The notes under the pieces were generated by a model, which was given only the letters and a program-made list of their open reading frames with translations, had not been told where the DNA came from and searched no databases. A DNA stretch of 64,000 bases from contig OY992537.1 in the NCBI GenBank assembly GCA_963921195.1, positions 66,456,040 to 66,520,039 of the forward strand. The letters are read 5' to 3'. This document shows, piece after piece, positions 9,995-21,400 of this stretch. The position numbers and the translations under genes were made by a program. This stretch comes from Pegoplata infirma (Eukaryota; Arthropoda; Insecta; Diptera; Anthomyiidae). The number at the start of each line of letters is the position of its first letter. Position 1 is the stretch's first letter.

Positions 9995-12143
9995 CACTGA
10001 TAGAAATTTGTACATGAAAATAATGAAAATCTACATTAATGTTATGAAAAATGACGTTAATAAGAATCCTACGTAGGGTTTCATTGAATTAATGAAATAG
10101 GTATCATAACATGTAATTGCAGGAACAAGTTTCATTATATAAATGAAAATTGCGCATACAAAATATAAATTGTATTTTATGAAAATTTTTCATTACTTTA
10201 ATAAAAAAAGTATTTAATTCTCATGAAATACTTTCACTAAATTAATCCTACTTTTTATTTTTGAAATGAAATACTTTCATTGAACAACTTTAATTTTTAA
10301 AATAAAATATATGTATGAAATTGTAAAGATCTTTTTATAGAATTAAAAATAATAATAAATGGTTTTCACTTAGTTTTCTCGTACAAATCTTTACTCCAAT
10401 CTTAAATTGTAAAACATAATTTAAACCACGAACTAATATTAAACAGCACGAATTTAGTAAATACAAAATTAATAATTTACTTTTTATTTCAAATTTTATA
10501 AAAAAAGTCTGAAAAATCACAAAATAACCAAGTTAAAAAACTTTTTCACTTATTTTTCGTTTTATCTATAGATTTCACTCAGTTTTCTTACACAAAATTT
10601 TATTATAACATTTACTTTTAATACACAAGTAAAACCACGAAATAATCTAAAACAACGCGAGTTTAATAAATACTTTTTATTAATCAATAACACTGCATGA
10701 CAAAACTAACCACTATTTTAGAAAACAAGAGGTACGACCATCATTTCAATATATTTCGGACATGCTGAATCGAATGGCGTACTCCGTTTTTCGATGTATG
10801 GTACAGTTTTCTTGTAAAATGTCATTAAAGATTGGCTGATTTTCAATTGCTTTTTTAACAAAAAAAAGATTCCAAAGCTAATGATTTTTAAATTTTATGG
10901 CATGGAAAACAAAGATATAACTTGTAGCAATATTTCTAATATAAATTTGGTTTAAAGCTTTTCATCTTAAGCCCTTGAATTCGCGGATTTCTTCATTTTT
11001 TTGGTCTCTGATAAAAAACTTGCATTTTGTGGATCATAAATGCGTCCATAACACTACGAATAGTGGACAAAAAACATCTATGTTATATGGACCATCATGA
11101 TGAAAATCGCGAAAACCCGTTTTTTTGTATATGGCAGCCTCACTTTAGGAGATGATTTAAGGCTTCATCTTTTAGTTTATAATGTGGGAACCTTAAACAA
11201 TGAACTGACACTAAATTTGTCCAAAAAAATTTTCATTTGCAAAAGTTATCTTAACAAAAACTATAATTATTGTATCGCAAACACTGAAATAATAGTTTTT
11301 GTTAAGATAAGTTTTGCAAATGAAAACTTTTTTGGCCGAATTTTTGGTCAGATAGTTGTTTAAGGTTCCCACATTATATACTAAAAGATGGAACCTTAAA
11401 TCATCTCGTAAAGTGATGCTGGCATATACAAAAAAACGGTTTTTCGCGATTTTCATCATGATGGTCCATATAACATAGCTGTTTTTTGTCCACTATTCGT
11501 ATTGTTAGGGATGCATTTTTGATTCATTAAAAGCAAGTTTTTTATCAAAGACCAATTTGGCTGTTAATTTCGCGAAAACCTTAAAAAATGAAGAAATTCG
11601 TGAATTTAAGTGCTTAAATTGAAAAGCTTTAAACCAAATTTGCATAAGAAATTTTGCTACAAGTCATATCTTTGTTTTCCATGTCATAAAATTTATAAAC
11701 CATTTACTTTGCAAATTTTTTTGTTAAAAGACTGGCTCGAAATCAGCAAATCTTTAACGACATTTTACAAGAAAACTGTACCATACATCGAAAAACGGAG
11801 TACGCCATTCGAATCAGCATGTCCGAAATATATAGAAATGATGGTCGTAACTCTTGTTTATTTTTTAGTGTTCCGCAGTGTAACATTTCATTTTAAATTT
11901 TGTATAAAAGTTCTAGAAAAAAATCACAGACGCGACATGACAGGTTTCATAAACAGCAAATTTTATAAACAAAACTTAATGAAATTTTTTAATGAAACTA
12001 CGAAATCTAATGAATCAAAATTAATGAAAATCTTGCACAATACGTATGAAATTTCATTCAGCATATAAAATATTTCATTGTTGTAATGAAACAACATTTA
12101 TGAATTCCATTCATTAGTGAAATGAAGCGTTTTTCTATCAGTG
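9995..12143. mobile_element. CACTG-tip element with ATTAATGAAA words around a 1.2 kb palindrome
   Basis: Tips are CACTGATAGAAA at the left and its exact reverse complement TTTCTATCAGTG at the right, with TA outside both (9993-9994, 12144-12145). The outer parts are filled with TTAATGAAA/TTTCATTAA words. The centre (10689-11882) is a long palindrome with arms of about 590 bp meeting near 11287. It is 2.15 kb and non-coding; the open frame at 11610-12068 lies across the arm and words and has no domain I recognise. Confidence 0.85.
10689..11882. repeat. Palindromic core with arms of ~590 bp
   Basis: The left arm has GGTACGACCATCATTTCAAT, GAATGGCGTACTCCG and ACAGTTTTCTTGTAAAATG; the right arm has the reverse complements. 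A diverged single-arm relative lies at 43735-44985, so this core also exists outside the CACTG-tip element. Confidence 0.85.
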
Positions 12144-12145
12144 TA

Positions 12146-12824
12146 GGGAGACAAGGACAGACTCCAATTTTTTTTTTTATTATTTTTCCCATCATAACTA
12201 TTTTGCTATTTCCAAGCGAAATTCTAAAAATAGACCACTTTCGGGACAGGCTAATGTACAAACACACGAACGTAAAAACCTCGTTAAATCGTCTCAAAAA
12301 GTGAATTTCAATTTTCATGTTCAATCGTTATATTAAAAAGCAGTTATTGGACGTATTTTAAGTAGTTACACACATCGACAGAAATCTATTACCACTAATT
12401 TTGATTAGTGTAGGGTATGAATATTAAAACCAAAAATTACTTGTCAAAATTTTTTTCTTATCATACCACTGTCTTTTGTTCGGTTCAAGTTGATTTTGGT
12501 TATTGACGTTGATGTCAATAACACACAAATGCGGTATGTTACACTCGTACCATTAGTTCGTGCTCTTTGTAAAACATTGTGACGTAAAAGTTGTATGTTA
12601 CAGGCTAAACTAAATATCTGACACATATTCTCTAGTATTATTCCAACTTTTAGATATGTTTGACTTATATACATAAATATAGTTGAACGTAGACTAAATG
12701 TCACATGTTTGGTGTCTAATGTCAATTTTACACATATCAAATTTTACTAGCAACATATTTTCATTTGAAACATATAAAAATGTGCTTCTATGTTAGTGAT
12801 ACTTTGTAATAAAATTAAAATAAA
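12146..12824. other. No gene seen; AT-rich, probably decayed repeat
   Basis: It contains scattered ACATAT/ATATGT words (12590-12800) and no recognisable coding or RNA signal. An open frame of 98 codons on the minus strand (12444-12740) has no motif, so I do not call it a gene. Confidence 0.4.
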
Positions 12825-12890
12825 ATAAGTAAAAAAATTAAATCCGGCCTTGCCGAATGTATCGATACCCTCCACAATGGAAAAAGATTA
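12825..12890 (-). mobile_element. 3' end fragment of a GTCY element (subfamily A, inverted)
   Basis: The string AAGTAAAAAAATTAAATCCG, the hairpin CGGCCTTGCCG and GATACCCTCCACAATGG are the reverse complement of the subfamily A terminus. The rest of the element is missing. Confidence 0.7.
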
Positions 12891-13879
12891 TTGAAAAAAT
12901 TTTATTTGAAAAAAAAAAAAAAAAAAATTGTGAAAATAACAGAGTGATACAAAATCGAACTTTCCAAATCGGAATGGGATGAAATCAAAACAAATGAAAG
13001 TTGACACCTTTCATAACAAAACCCTTAAGGTTTTTTTAGTTCAGAGCATAATTTTTTACACTCATTTAAAGTTAGTGATTTTAAGGCATTTAAAGCAAAT
13101 ATGTCCTACTTAGGGGGTCCCTGGTGGTGCCTTTATTGGACGTGTGGGGTCTAGTGTCCAAACTTAAGTTCGAAATTACGTAATCTATAACCGGTAATAG
13201 CCAAATTATAGAAAACTAGCTTACCATCCCGGTACTTCGTTACCGGTTGTATTGAATACCGAATAATAGAAGGATCTGGATATCTCTATCGATTTCAAAA
13301 AATTCCCCTAAGCAGTCTTTGTATTATTTACTTGTGGACGTTTACGTCTTTCATAAAATAATATTTCAATGAATAATTTTAAAAATACAATTTGAATAAC
13401 TTCGCTGGTACGTTATTATGTGCGTTCTGGTGAAAAAAAGATATTGAGAATTTTCGAGCTCTTATATCGGGTTTTTGGATTTTAAGTGAATAAATATTTC
13501 AGTGAAAAAAGATATGGGAATAAAAATAAGTTTGAGTGAAAATACATATAGGGAGAAAAATATGGAATAAAAAAAGTTAAACACAATAAATTTGAGTAAA
13601 AAGTATCATTCCATATTGTTCCCCTGCTCTATTCCATTTCAATCCCCGTTCTACTCCATTTCATTTCCAATTCCATCTTCTTTTGTTCCATGCAAGTTTC
13701 ATTCCTCTCCGTATAATATGCGTTAAAGAAATAAAAATTTATATTTTCGTTATTTAAAAGATATAAAAAGTACTATTTTACACCACTTTTAACATGTACC
13801 CCTTTCCACCCTAAAATTTTAAATTTTAAAATATGGCTGTTATTTCTGGTTAGATAGGTAAAAATAACGATTTGCCACC

Positions 13880-14376
13880 TCTTCCCTCAAAATTAAATTT
13901 TCTAAAAACTTTTTTTTTGTGCTAGGTGATCCTATATTTAAAATATCAAGTTTCTGAACCATTATTTCAAGAAATATAAGAATAACCAAATTTGCACTTC
14001 TTTATCCCCTTTACGATCGGTCTTAGAAACAGAATTTCCTAAAAGAAAGTTATCCAGCATTCAAAATTTCAGTGCCTAGGATCATTACTTCATGAAATAT
14101 AAAAAATATAAAAAACACTTTTTTATACCTCTAGAAACGGATTTTTTTAAAAAATACTTTAGCAGAATCTTTTTTTTCACCGAAGTATCCTACATTCCAA
14201 AATTCAAGCTTCTAAGGTCATTATTATAGGAACAAAAAAGTACCAAAAGTACACTTTCTTACCCCCGTTAGAAGCGGAATTTCCAAAAAGTATCTCTTCC
14301 ATAATGTTTTTTTCTTCATCGAAAAATCCTACATTCCATATTTCTATTTTCTACGATCATTGTTTCAGCACTTTCG
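13880..14376 (+). repeat. Degenerate ~115-130 bp tandem repeat
   Basis: At least four units contain variants of ATCCTACATTCCAAAATTCA, TTCTAAGGTCATTATT, AAAAGTAC and a TTTCTTACCCCC / AGAAGCGGAATTTCC segment. The AAAAAGTACC word in these units is the likely seed of the satellite that follows. Confidence 0.65.
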
Positions 14377-15199
14377 GTACTTTTAATAAAAGGTACTTTT
14401 TATAAAAAATACTTTTTATAAAGGGTACTTTTTATAAAAGGTACTTTTTATAAAAGGTACTTTTTATAAAAGGTACTTTTTATAAAAGGTACTTTTTATA
14501 AAAGGTACTTTTTATAAAAGGTACTTTTTATAAAAGGTACTTTTTAAAAAAGGTACTTTTTATAAAAGGTACTTTTTATAAAAGGTACTTTTTATAAAAG
14601 GTACTTTTTATAAAAGGTACTTTTTATAAAAGGTACTTTTTATAAAAGGTACTTTTTATAAAAAGTACCTTTTATAAAAGGTACTTTTTATAAAAGGTAC
14701 TTTTTATAAAAGGTACTTTTTATAAAAGGTACTTTTTATAAAAAGTACCTTTTATAAAAAGTACCTTTTATAAAAAGTACCTTTCATAAAAAGTACCTTT
14801 TATAAAGTACCTTTTATAAAAAGTACCTTTTATAAAAAGTACCTTTTATAAAAAGTACCTTTTATAAAAAGTACCTTTTATAAAAAGTACCTTTCATAAA
14901 AAGTACCTTTTATAAAAGGTACTTTTTCTAAAAGGTACTTTTTATAAAAGGTACTTTTTATAAAAGGTACTTTTTATGAAAGGTACTTTTTATAAAAGGT
15001 ACTTTTTATAAAAGGTACTTTTTATAAAAGGTACTTTTTATAAAAGGTACTTTTTATAAAAGGTACTTTTTATAAAAGGTACTTTTTATAAAAGGTACTT
15101 TTTATAAAAGGTACTTTTTATAAAAGGTACTTTTTATAAAAGGTACTTTTTATAAAAGGTACTTTTTATAAAAGGTACCTTTTATAAAAGGTACTTTTC
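14377..15199. repeat. 16-bp satellite GGTACTTTTTATAAAA with an inverted sub-block
   Basis: About 51 nearly identical units of GGTACTTTTTATAAAA. At 14742-14916 the array runs as the reverse complement TTTTATAAAAAGTACC before switching back; a single-unit flip is seen near 14660. The unit is nearly self-complementary, so flips may come from hairpin-mediated rearrangement. Assembly length is uncertain in such arrays. Confidence 0.95.
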
Positions 15200-15297
15200 A
15201 AGTCTCTAGCTTCAGCGGTTTGGGCTGGGCGATGATGAATCAGTCAATAAGTCAGTCAGTCAGTCAGTCAGTCACATTACTCTTTTATATATATAGA
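15200..15297 (+). repeat. (CAGT)n block with TTTTATATATATAGAT end
   Basis: The string GCGGTTTGGGCTGGGCGATG is followed by GAATCAGTCAATAAGTCAGT, further CAGT repeats to ~15273, then CACATTACTC and TTTTATATATATAGAT. A (CAGT)n stretch followed by TATATATAGAT looks like the 3' end of a repeat family, with the tandem and satellite units upstream. I cannot assign the family. Confidence 0.5.
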
Positions 15298-15531
15298 TAA
15301 ACCACTGTCCACCGTTGCGTATGATTGTTATTTAAAATCAATTAGAAAATTAAGTATACGCCACATTTACAGTTTTCAAATAATTATAATTATTTATTAT
15401 ATTTATAAGAGTTTACCAACTTCAAATACATGTAAAAAACAACTGGCACTGAACTAAAAAAAACCCTTAGCGGTTTGTTATGGAAAATTTCAACTTTCAT
15501 TTGCTTTTGGTTTCATTCCATTTCGATTTTG

Positions 15532-16660
15532 GTTGTTGCAATATTAAATGTGTTTAAAAACTTGGAAAAAATAAATTAATTTTGTGAAAAACTACTATAT
15601 AAAATATCATAAAAAAAAACTTTCTCGGAAAACAAAAATCGGAAAACAGATTTTTATTGAAAAAATAAAAAAAAATAAAAAAATGTTGAAAAATAAATTT
15701 GTGAAAAAATATGTGGTGAACATTTTTTGAACTGATATCACTCAAATGGAATACCAAACTTCTTAGGACAACATCAAGTAAACAAGTCTTGTTCAAAAGA
15801 TATCGAATTTTCAAAATTTCGGAGCTCAAACTCAAAATTTTTGGATTAAAAAAATATTGTTGGTCGGTCATACATTTGACTCTAATGGCAGTTTGAGCGG
15901 TTGAAAACCACCTTAGGAAATGAGCCACCTTAGGAAATGGAAAAAGATTGTTAGCTTGTTTAAAATAAATGTTTAGGGGTTACAAATTAATAAGGCTCGG
16001 TCATGACATTGACCTCTCTAGGACATACTAGTGCCTACAGTCAGTACCGTAGTACCGGGAATACCGGTATTCCCGGTTCTCGGTATTCCCGGGAAATGGT
16101 ACCGGTTTCCCGGTTCTTGAATTATTACCGGTATTCCCGGGAATACCGGTATTCCCGGTTCCGGTTCTGACGGTATTACCGGTATTCCCGGGACTACCGG
16201 TATGTATATTTTGTAAAATTGTGTAGAACTAACATTTTTTCATCGCTTTTACCAAAAAAATACAAAACTTGTTAAAAACACCATTTCCAATTTTTTTTTT
16301 ATGAATTTAAGAAAAATATAGTAACACGATTTTTTAAGAATTTTACAAACACAACTAAATATTTCTGAAATACTGATTAAATGGTGTAATTTGAATATTT
16401 TATGGTATAGTATTTTTTTATTTTTTGAGAACCGGTACCAACATCAGAACCGGGAATACCGGTATTCCCGGGAATATATCTAGAACCGGGAAACCGGTAC
16501 CAGAACCGGGAATACCGGTATTCCCGGGAATACCGAGAACCGGGAAATGGGGGGCACTAGGACATACCATTGAAGCAGTAGACCCAAATTAAAGATAAGA
16601 AAACAGCAATACAAATTTTTCAAGAAATAAAAAAAAATAATAAAAAATAAAAAAATTATG
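15532..16660. repeat. Diverged relative of the 4.8-6.1 kb palindrome arm, hosting a hAT-type MITE
   Basis: On either side of the insertion at 16029-16559, CTCTAGGACATACCATTGAA and GCAGTAGACCC...AAGATAAGAAAACAGC match the right arm of the palindrome near 5600-5690 (CTCTATGACGCACCATTGGA...). The rest is A-rich and decayed; a possible second relationship is to GTCY subfamily B' at 53840 (AATGGAATACCAAACTTCTT). Confidence 0.5.
16029..16559. mobile_element. hAT-type MITE with GC-rich self-complementary ends
   Basis: Perfect 8-bp target duplication GGACATAC at 16021-16028 and 16560-16567, with tips TAGTGCC / GGCACTA. The first ~170 bp and last ~120 bp are composed of overlapping CCGGTATTCCCGG and CCGGGAATACCGG words, strongly GC-rich against an AT-rich background, with AT-rich sequence between. 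An 8-bp duplication with short tips is the hAT signature; the superfamily is inferred because no transposase is present. Confidence 0.8.
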
Positions 16661-17329
16661 GTAAAGACCTCAATATAATACCCTACACCATTGTTTTCCA
16701 GAAAATAGGTCCCAAGTCCTGACATGGGCCGATTAGACATATATTTGGTAAGATCTTTTATTAGTGTAAAAAATACGTGCAACCAAATTTGATGGAAATC
16801 GGCTGATATTTATGGCCAATAGACAGATTTATCGGAATATCGGTCGAAATTTTTATAAGGGACTAAGACCAAGAATGGTCTGATTATAATCAGATTAAAT
16901 AATGGTACCAAAGTATACGTTAAACAATTTAAGTCAAATATTTCCCATTTCCATTTTGAGAGAGTTATATGAATATCGGCAGGACTTTGTATGGAGATGA
17001 GCAGTAAAAATTGTCCGATGAAATGTCCCATATAAAAAATGCCTCGACCGACTAAAAAATTAATAAAAAAACTGTATGAAACATAATTCTTTTGATAAAA
17101 AAAAATTAAAAAAAAATAATTTTTTGTAAAAAAAAAATTTATAAATAAAAAATTTTGATGAAAAAATATTAATAAAAAGGTCGAATAAAATACAATATAA
17201 TATTTTGATGAAAAAATAAAAATTTGATTAAAAAAAATTATGAAAAATAGTTAACAAAATTTTTGCCGAATTTTTTTCCCCAAAAAATTTTTTTCGCGGA
17301 TTTTTTTTCGAATTTTTTGTTTTGTTTTT
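16660..17329. other. Decayed repeat and A-rich tract; no gene seen
   Basis: The part at 16680-17040 has phrases typical of GTCY subfamily C (ATAATACCCTACACCATTG, GGAAATCGGCTGATATT, TGTATGGAGATGAGC), so it is probably a decayed copy. The stretch at 17050-17329 is an A-rich then T-rich tract of the (TTTTTCATCAA)n kind in both polarities. Confidence 0.5.
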
Positions 17330-17865
17330 TATACCCTCCAACCACAGTATGGGGGTATACTCACTTTGTCATTCCGTGTGTAACGCATCGAAATATCGGT
17401 CGGGGACCCCACAATGTATATATATTATTAATCAGTGACCGATCCTAAAACATTTTAGCGATGTCCGTCTGTCCGTCCGTCCGTTTGTCCGTCTGTCTGT
17501 GGAGGACACGATACAGTCCAAAATAAAAGAGCTAGACCCTTGAAGTTTGGCACGAATATGTCTTATAATCATAGCTGGTCATGGAAGATGGGCAAAATCG
17601 TACTACGGAGGAAAAAGTTCCCCCTTTAAGAACTAAACCAACCTCTGAAAAAACGCCTTTTTTTATAGATTTTTTGTACTTTTGCTTAGCAAGCGAAACT
17701 TTTTTTATGTCAGAAGAAGTTTAAAGTCCTGTAGTTGGATCCAAAATGGTTGTCTCCCACCACCGAAACCCCCCCACCAAAAAAAAATAGACGAACCTGT
17801 TTTTTTTAACATGTTGTAGGGTATAAAAGATTCGGCACGGCCGAATTAACACTCGCACTTGTTTT
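17330..17865 (+). mobile_element. GTCY element, subfamily B, full length
   Basis: 5' hairpin TATACCCTCC...GGGGGTATA, GTCTGTCC repeat core (17465-17505), GACACGATACAGTCCAAA, a shortened C run (AAACCCCCCCACC near 17770), 3' hairpin ATTCGGCACGGCCGAAT and terminus ACTCGCACTTGTTTTT. Same layout as 6517-7045. Confidence 0.85.
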
Positions 17866-17886
17866 TTTTTGCATACAAACTTTTTT

Positions 17887-17946
17887 TACATTGTGGAGGG
17901 TATCAATACATTCGGCAAGGTCGAATTGAACTTTTTTACCTGTTTT
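17887..17946 (+). mobile_element. 3' end fragment of GTCY subfamily A
   Basis: The string ACATTGTGGAGGGTATCAAT, the hairpin ATTCGGCAAGGTCGAAT and TTTTTTACCTGTTTTT match the last 60 bp of subfamily A. It is followed directly by a T-rich tract (17947-18168). Confidence 0.75.
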
Positions 17947-18168
17947 TATTAATATGTTTTTCATCAGTACTTTTTTTTTCCATATTTTTTCCATCAATAT
18001 TTTTTTCATCAATATTTTTTTTTTCGTCAATATTTTTTTCATCAATATTTTTTTCCATCAAAATTTTTTTTTAACAATATTTTTTTTCATAAATATTTTT
18101 TTCATCAATATTTTTTTTTCATCAAAAAAAAAATTTTTTTAGCAATATTTTTTTTCATCAATATTTTT

Positions 18169-18430
18169 TATACCCTCCAAATACAGTATGGGGGTATACT
18201 TACTTTGTCATTCCGTGGTCGGGGACACCGTTAAGTATATACATATATATTATTGATCAGTGATCGGTTCTAAGACATTTTAGCGATGTCCGTCCGTCCG
18301 TCTGTATTTAACACGATACAGTCCAAAATAAAAGAGCTAGATTTCTCAAGTTTGGCACGAATATGTCTTATGGTCCTAGGCAGTTTAGTTTCGGAAATGG
18401 GAAAAATCGGACCAGGGGAAAAAAGTTCCC
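18169..18430 (+). mobile_element. GTCY element, subfamily B, 3'-truncated
   Basis: Begins TATACCCTCCAAATACAGTA, keeps the GTCCGTCC core (18288-18303), CACGATACAGTCCAAAATAA and GGACCAGGGGAAAAAAGTTC, then breaks off at about 18430 where the nested inverted region begins. Confidence 0.8.
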
Positions 18431-18515
18431 ACTTGAACTTAAAAACAAAGTGCTTGGTTGAGCTTGGTTGTAATTTAGAAAAGTTTAATAGATGTACCGT
18501 TGAAACTAAGTTAAA

Positions 18516-19247
18516 CCCAGCAAAACTTTGGTAATGGGTAGTGATTATATAACACATTACCAGGTAATGTATATAACTTATTTGTAGCATTATTTTATGA
18601 TGTCTTACCAAACATTTGTTCCACAACGTATTATTTTCAAATGAAAAATAATGCATTACTAATAATTTGCACGTAATGCATGATTATTGGAAAAAATTTA
18701 TTTCATATTTATTATTTCTAAACATTAAATCATGGATGACTTATATTTGGTTACATTATGTATTATTTGAAAGTTTGAAATAATGCATTATTTATAATTG
18801 GATGCATAATGCATTACAATAACATAAAAAATAAATATTTTATAAAAAAATGCATAAATTTAAACTAGAGATGGGCTCACGACAGGAAATTTCTAACGAC
18901 ACACACTCACGAGCATATTTTATCTACTTACACTCACTTACAATCACGTGAGTAAATTTAATACAAAATTACTTTTTCACTACTCGTAACACCTTATATA
19001 TTATCTTCTGGTATGCTATATTATTTCATTTCTCGTAACCTATAAAGTATCATATATTTTACACCTTACTCGTATTCTTCGTTATAAATTTATGACTTAT
19101 TTTATACCTTACTGGTATTCTTTGTGATAATGTGGATGCATTACTTTGAGTCTCATCGCCTGTTAAAATCATCAACGCTGCAATGTATAAAATAAGAGAT
19201 CCTATACCTTATTTTATACCTTATTTGGTAATCTAAGTTTTGCTGGG
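18516..19247. mobile_element. CCCAGCAAAAC-tip element, copy 1
   Basis: Tips are CCCAGCAAAACTT and AAGTTTTGCTGGG (13-bp inverted repeat). The left ~300 bp is rich in GTAATGCATTAC-type words; the right half has CACGACAGGAAATTTC and CTTACTCGTATTCTTCG. Flanked by AA on both sides. The interrupted sequence AAGTTAAA/AGCGATATG is continuous in related form near 20798. Near-identical to copy 2 at 58775-59511, suggesting recent activity. Confidence 0.85.
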
Positions 19248-19357
19248 AAGCGATATGTTTCTTTTTAGTTTAACTCACCAATGTTGGAGAGTTAAACTAA
19301 GGTATAAAAACTTAAAAAAAAACACCTCTGATTTTCAAATATACATACTAGTGTTGC

Positions 19358-19508
19358 CAACGGCGTATGCAGGACTGTTTTTCAGGGCCCAACAACAACA
19401 ACAAAAAAATTTGTGTTGTTTTTTTCGTGAGATTTGTGTTTTCCAATACATTTAAAAAAAATATTTTTTTGTTGATGTTGTTGGGCCCCCCCTATGTATA
19501 CGCCGATG
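19358..19508. mobile_element. 151-bp hAT-type MITE
   Basis: Perfect 8-bp duplication AGTGTTGC at 19350-19357 and 19509-19516; tips CAACGGCGTATG and (inverted) CATCGGCGTATA. The interior has CAACAACAACAA and its inverted counterpart plus GGGCCC. The inverted arm at about 21275-21285 reads through the site uninterrupted (CATGGCAACACTAACC), providing an empty site. Confidence 0.85.
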
Positions 19509-19905
19509 AGTGTTGCCATGTTGTGGTGTGTCATTGGAAATAAATGTGTGATAATGACAACTAATCTAATTGGAAATGTGATGTTTGGTATGACAACACC
19601 GCGATAATCGACATTTGCTAAACTTGAACTGAAAAACAGAATGCTTAATTTAACGTGGTTTTAAAAGAGTTTAATAAAACTACCGTTTAAGTTAAGTTAT
19701 TGCGATATGTCAAAAACTCATCCTAAAAGCGTGTTTTTGAGTTGACAAATTTAACTTTATTGGAAAAAATGTGCAATGATGACAACTTTTCTAATTGAAA
19801 ATGCGATATTTGTTACCAATACGGCGTTAATCGACACAGAGTATTTGGTTAAACTTGTTTTAAATTTAGTTAAGTTTAAAAAAACTACTGTTTTTTTTAA
19901 CGGTA

Positions 19906-20780
19906 CACTCAAAAAAAAAAAAACTGTAAAGTTAGCAAAAAAAGCTTGTAAACCTACAAGAAAACTTGCTGATTTTGAACCCAAAATTTTTTTGGTAAAG
20001 TTAGCTAAAACGTTTTGCTAAAAATTAGTTAACTGAAATTATTTTTATTTCAACTTAATTCATACACATTTGAGGACCCCATTGGGTTCGGAACCGATAG
20101 GTCCAGACCCCGATGGGCCTAGACCTAGTTGGGTTCCTTACAAATCGTCATAGTTTTTGATCCAAAATTTGTGTCCGTTTCGCTCTACCTTGCTTAGTTT
20201 TTGAGATACGAGATTTTAGGGGACCATCGGGGTTTTGAGAATTACAAAACTCGATAACTTCAAAAATATTACTCGAAGAGCTTTTGATTATTTTGCGGTC
20301 TTGTTCTACGTGTTGAGAGCTACAAAAATTCTTTTGGTTTTTTTGTTGTGTCGGCAATATTTACCGAGATATGAGCATTTTAAAATTTTTGGGAATGCTA
20401 ACTTTTTTGGATCCAAAGTTAGGACCCATTATGGTCCACACATGTGAAGAGGACCTGCGATACTCGGGAACCAAATATGGCCTCCGTTTTGCTCTATCTG
20501 TCTTAGTTTCCGAGATAGCGCCATTTTAAGTTTTCTGAAAATAAAAAAAAAATTACCATTTGTTTTTGCTAATTTTAGCAAAAAAGCTTGTAAAAATTTG
20601 GTCAACTCAATTTTAAATTTAGCAAAAAAATTAGTTCAAATTTTGTTTAAAATTGCTAATGCGCTAAATGAAGTTTACAAGATATTTTTGCTAACATGCT
20701 AATATCAACTAAAAATTTGCTAAAAGTTAGCAGCATTAGCTAAAAAAAATAGTAAATCTACTAATGTATTATTTTGAGTG
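19906..20780. mobile_element. CACTC-tip element with GTTAGCTAAA words and shared ACCCC core (inverted)
   Basis: Ends are CACTCAAAAAAAAAAAAACT and ATTATTTTGAGTG, TA-flanked (19904-19905, 20781-20782). The outer parts repeat GTTAGCAAAA/TTTTGCTAAC words. The core, about 20065-20530, is the reverse-complement homologue of the core in 26797-27859 and 3222-4404 (TAGTTTTTGATCCAAAATTT, ACCTTGCTTAGTTTTTGAGA, TTTACCGAGATATGAG). Confidence 0.8.
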
Positions 20781-21400
20781 TAGTGTGACATATCGCTTAA
20801 ACTTAATTTAAACAGTAGTTTTTGACATATCGCTTAAGGTGTGTTTAGATCATCCCACCGAGTCTTTGGATTTTAAGAAAGTTACATCTTACCAAAGTCT
20901 TAATACTGCCAAAAAATCAAACAGCTGTTTTAAAAACAGCTGTTTATATGCAAATCTAATAACACACAGCCAATTTTTGAAATATTTCATAAAATCAAAA
21001 GTCTTATTGGACTCTCAACAAAATCATATTACACACGATTTTTTGACAGGTCTTAATACTCAGTGGTATGATATAAACACAGCTTTAAATTTAGTTTAAA
21101 CGGTAGTTTTATTAAACTTTATTAAATTAAAACCAAGTTTAACCAAGCATTTTGTTTTTGAGTTCAAGTTTAGCAAATGTCGATTAACGCGGTATTTCCA
21201 TACCAAATATCGCATTTCCAATTAGAATAGTTGCCGTCATCGCACATTATCTCCAATAAAATACCACAACATGGCAACACTAACCAGTATATTTAAAAAT
21301 CGGATGTGTTTTTGACTTTTTTGTACCTTATTTTTACCCTCCAACATTAGACTTAAAATAAACCACATCTCAAAAACAGAATTTGTAGTTTTAACACAGT

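Larger units (their letters stand above)
12963..15531. mobile_element. Element with ~75 bp terminal inverted repeats carrying a 16-bp satellite
   Basis: The left end has AAATCGGAATGGGATGAAAT, CAAATGAAAGTTGAC, TTTCATAACAAAACCC and TTTTTTTAGTTCAG; the right end (15440-15531) is the inverted version. Inside are a ~120-bp degenerate tandem region (13880-14370), the satellite (14377-15199) and a (CAGT)n end block. A partial relative without the satellite occurs at 22455-22520 plus 24180-24462, where TCCTACTTTAGGG, GGACATGTGGGGCC and ACCGTTGCGTATGATTG recur. Confidence 0.65.
18431..21400. mobile_element. Nested inverted-repeat region with at least three secondary insertions
   Basis: Arm sequence with AAACTACCGTTTAA, TAATCGACATTTGCTAAAC, TTCTAATTGGAAATGCGAT and GTGTTGCCATGTTGTGGT is seen on + at 19500-19710, again partly at 19750-19900 and 18450-18515, and inverted at 21065-21370. 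The arms are split by the CCCAGC element (18516-19247), a hAT-type MITE (19358-19508) and a CACTC-tip element (19906-20780). The segment at 20800-21060 has TGACATATCGCTTAA twice and a palindrome AAACAGCTGTTT. The exact outer boundaries are not resolved. Confidence 0.6.

Noticed and set aside
11610..12068. 152-codon open frame, the longest in the window
   Set aside because: It spans the right arm of a palindrome and word-rich repeat ends, with no domain and repeat-like composition.
12444..12740. 98-codon minus-strand frame
   Set aside because: Mixed composition but no motif, no splice context and no second copy to support selection on protein.
14377..15199. Regular array considered as a CRISPR-like array
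   Set aside because: Units are contiguous 16-mers with no spacers, in an obviously eukaryotic context; it is a satellite.
15554..15928. 124-codon minus-strand frame
   Set aside because: Low-complexity Phe/Ile/Lys content over a decayed palindrome arm.
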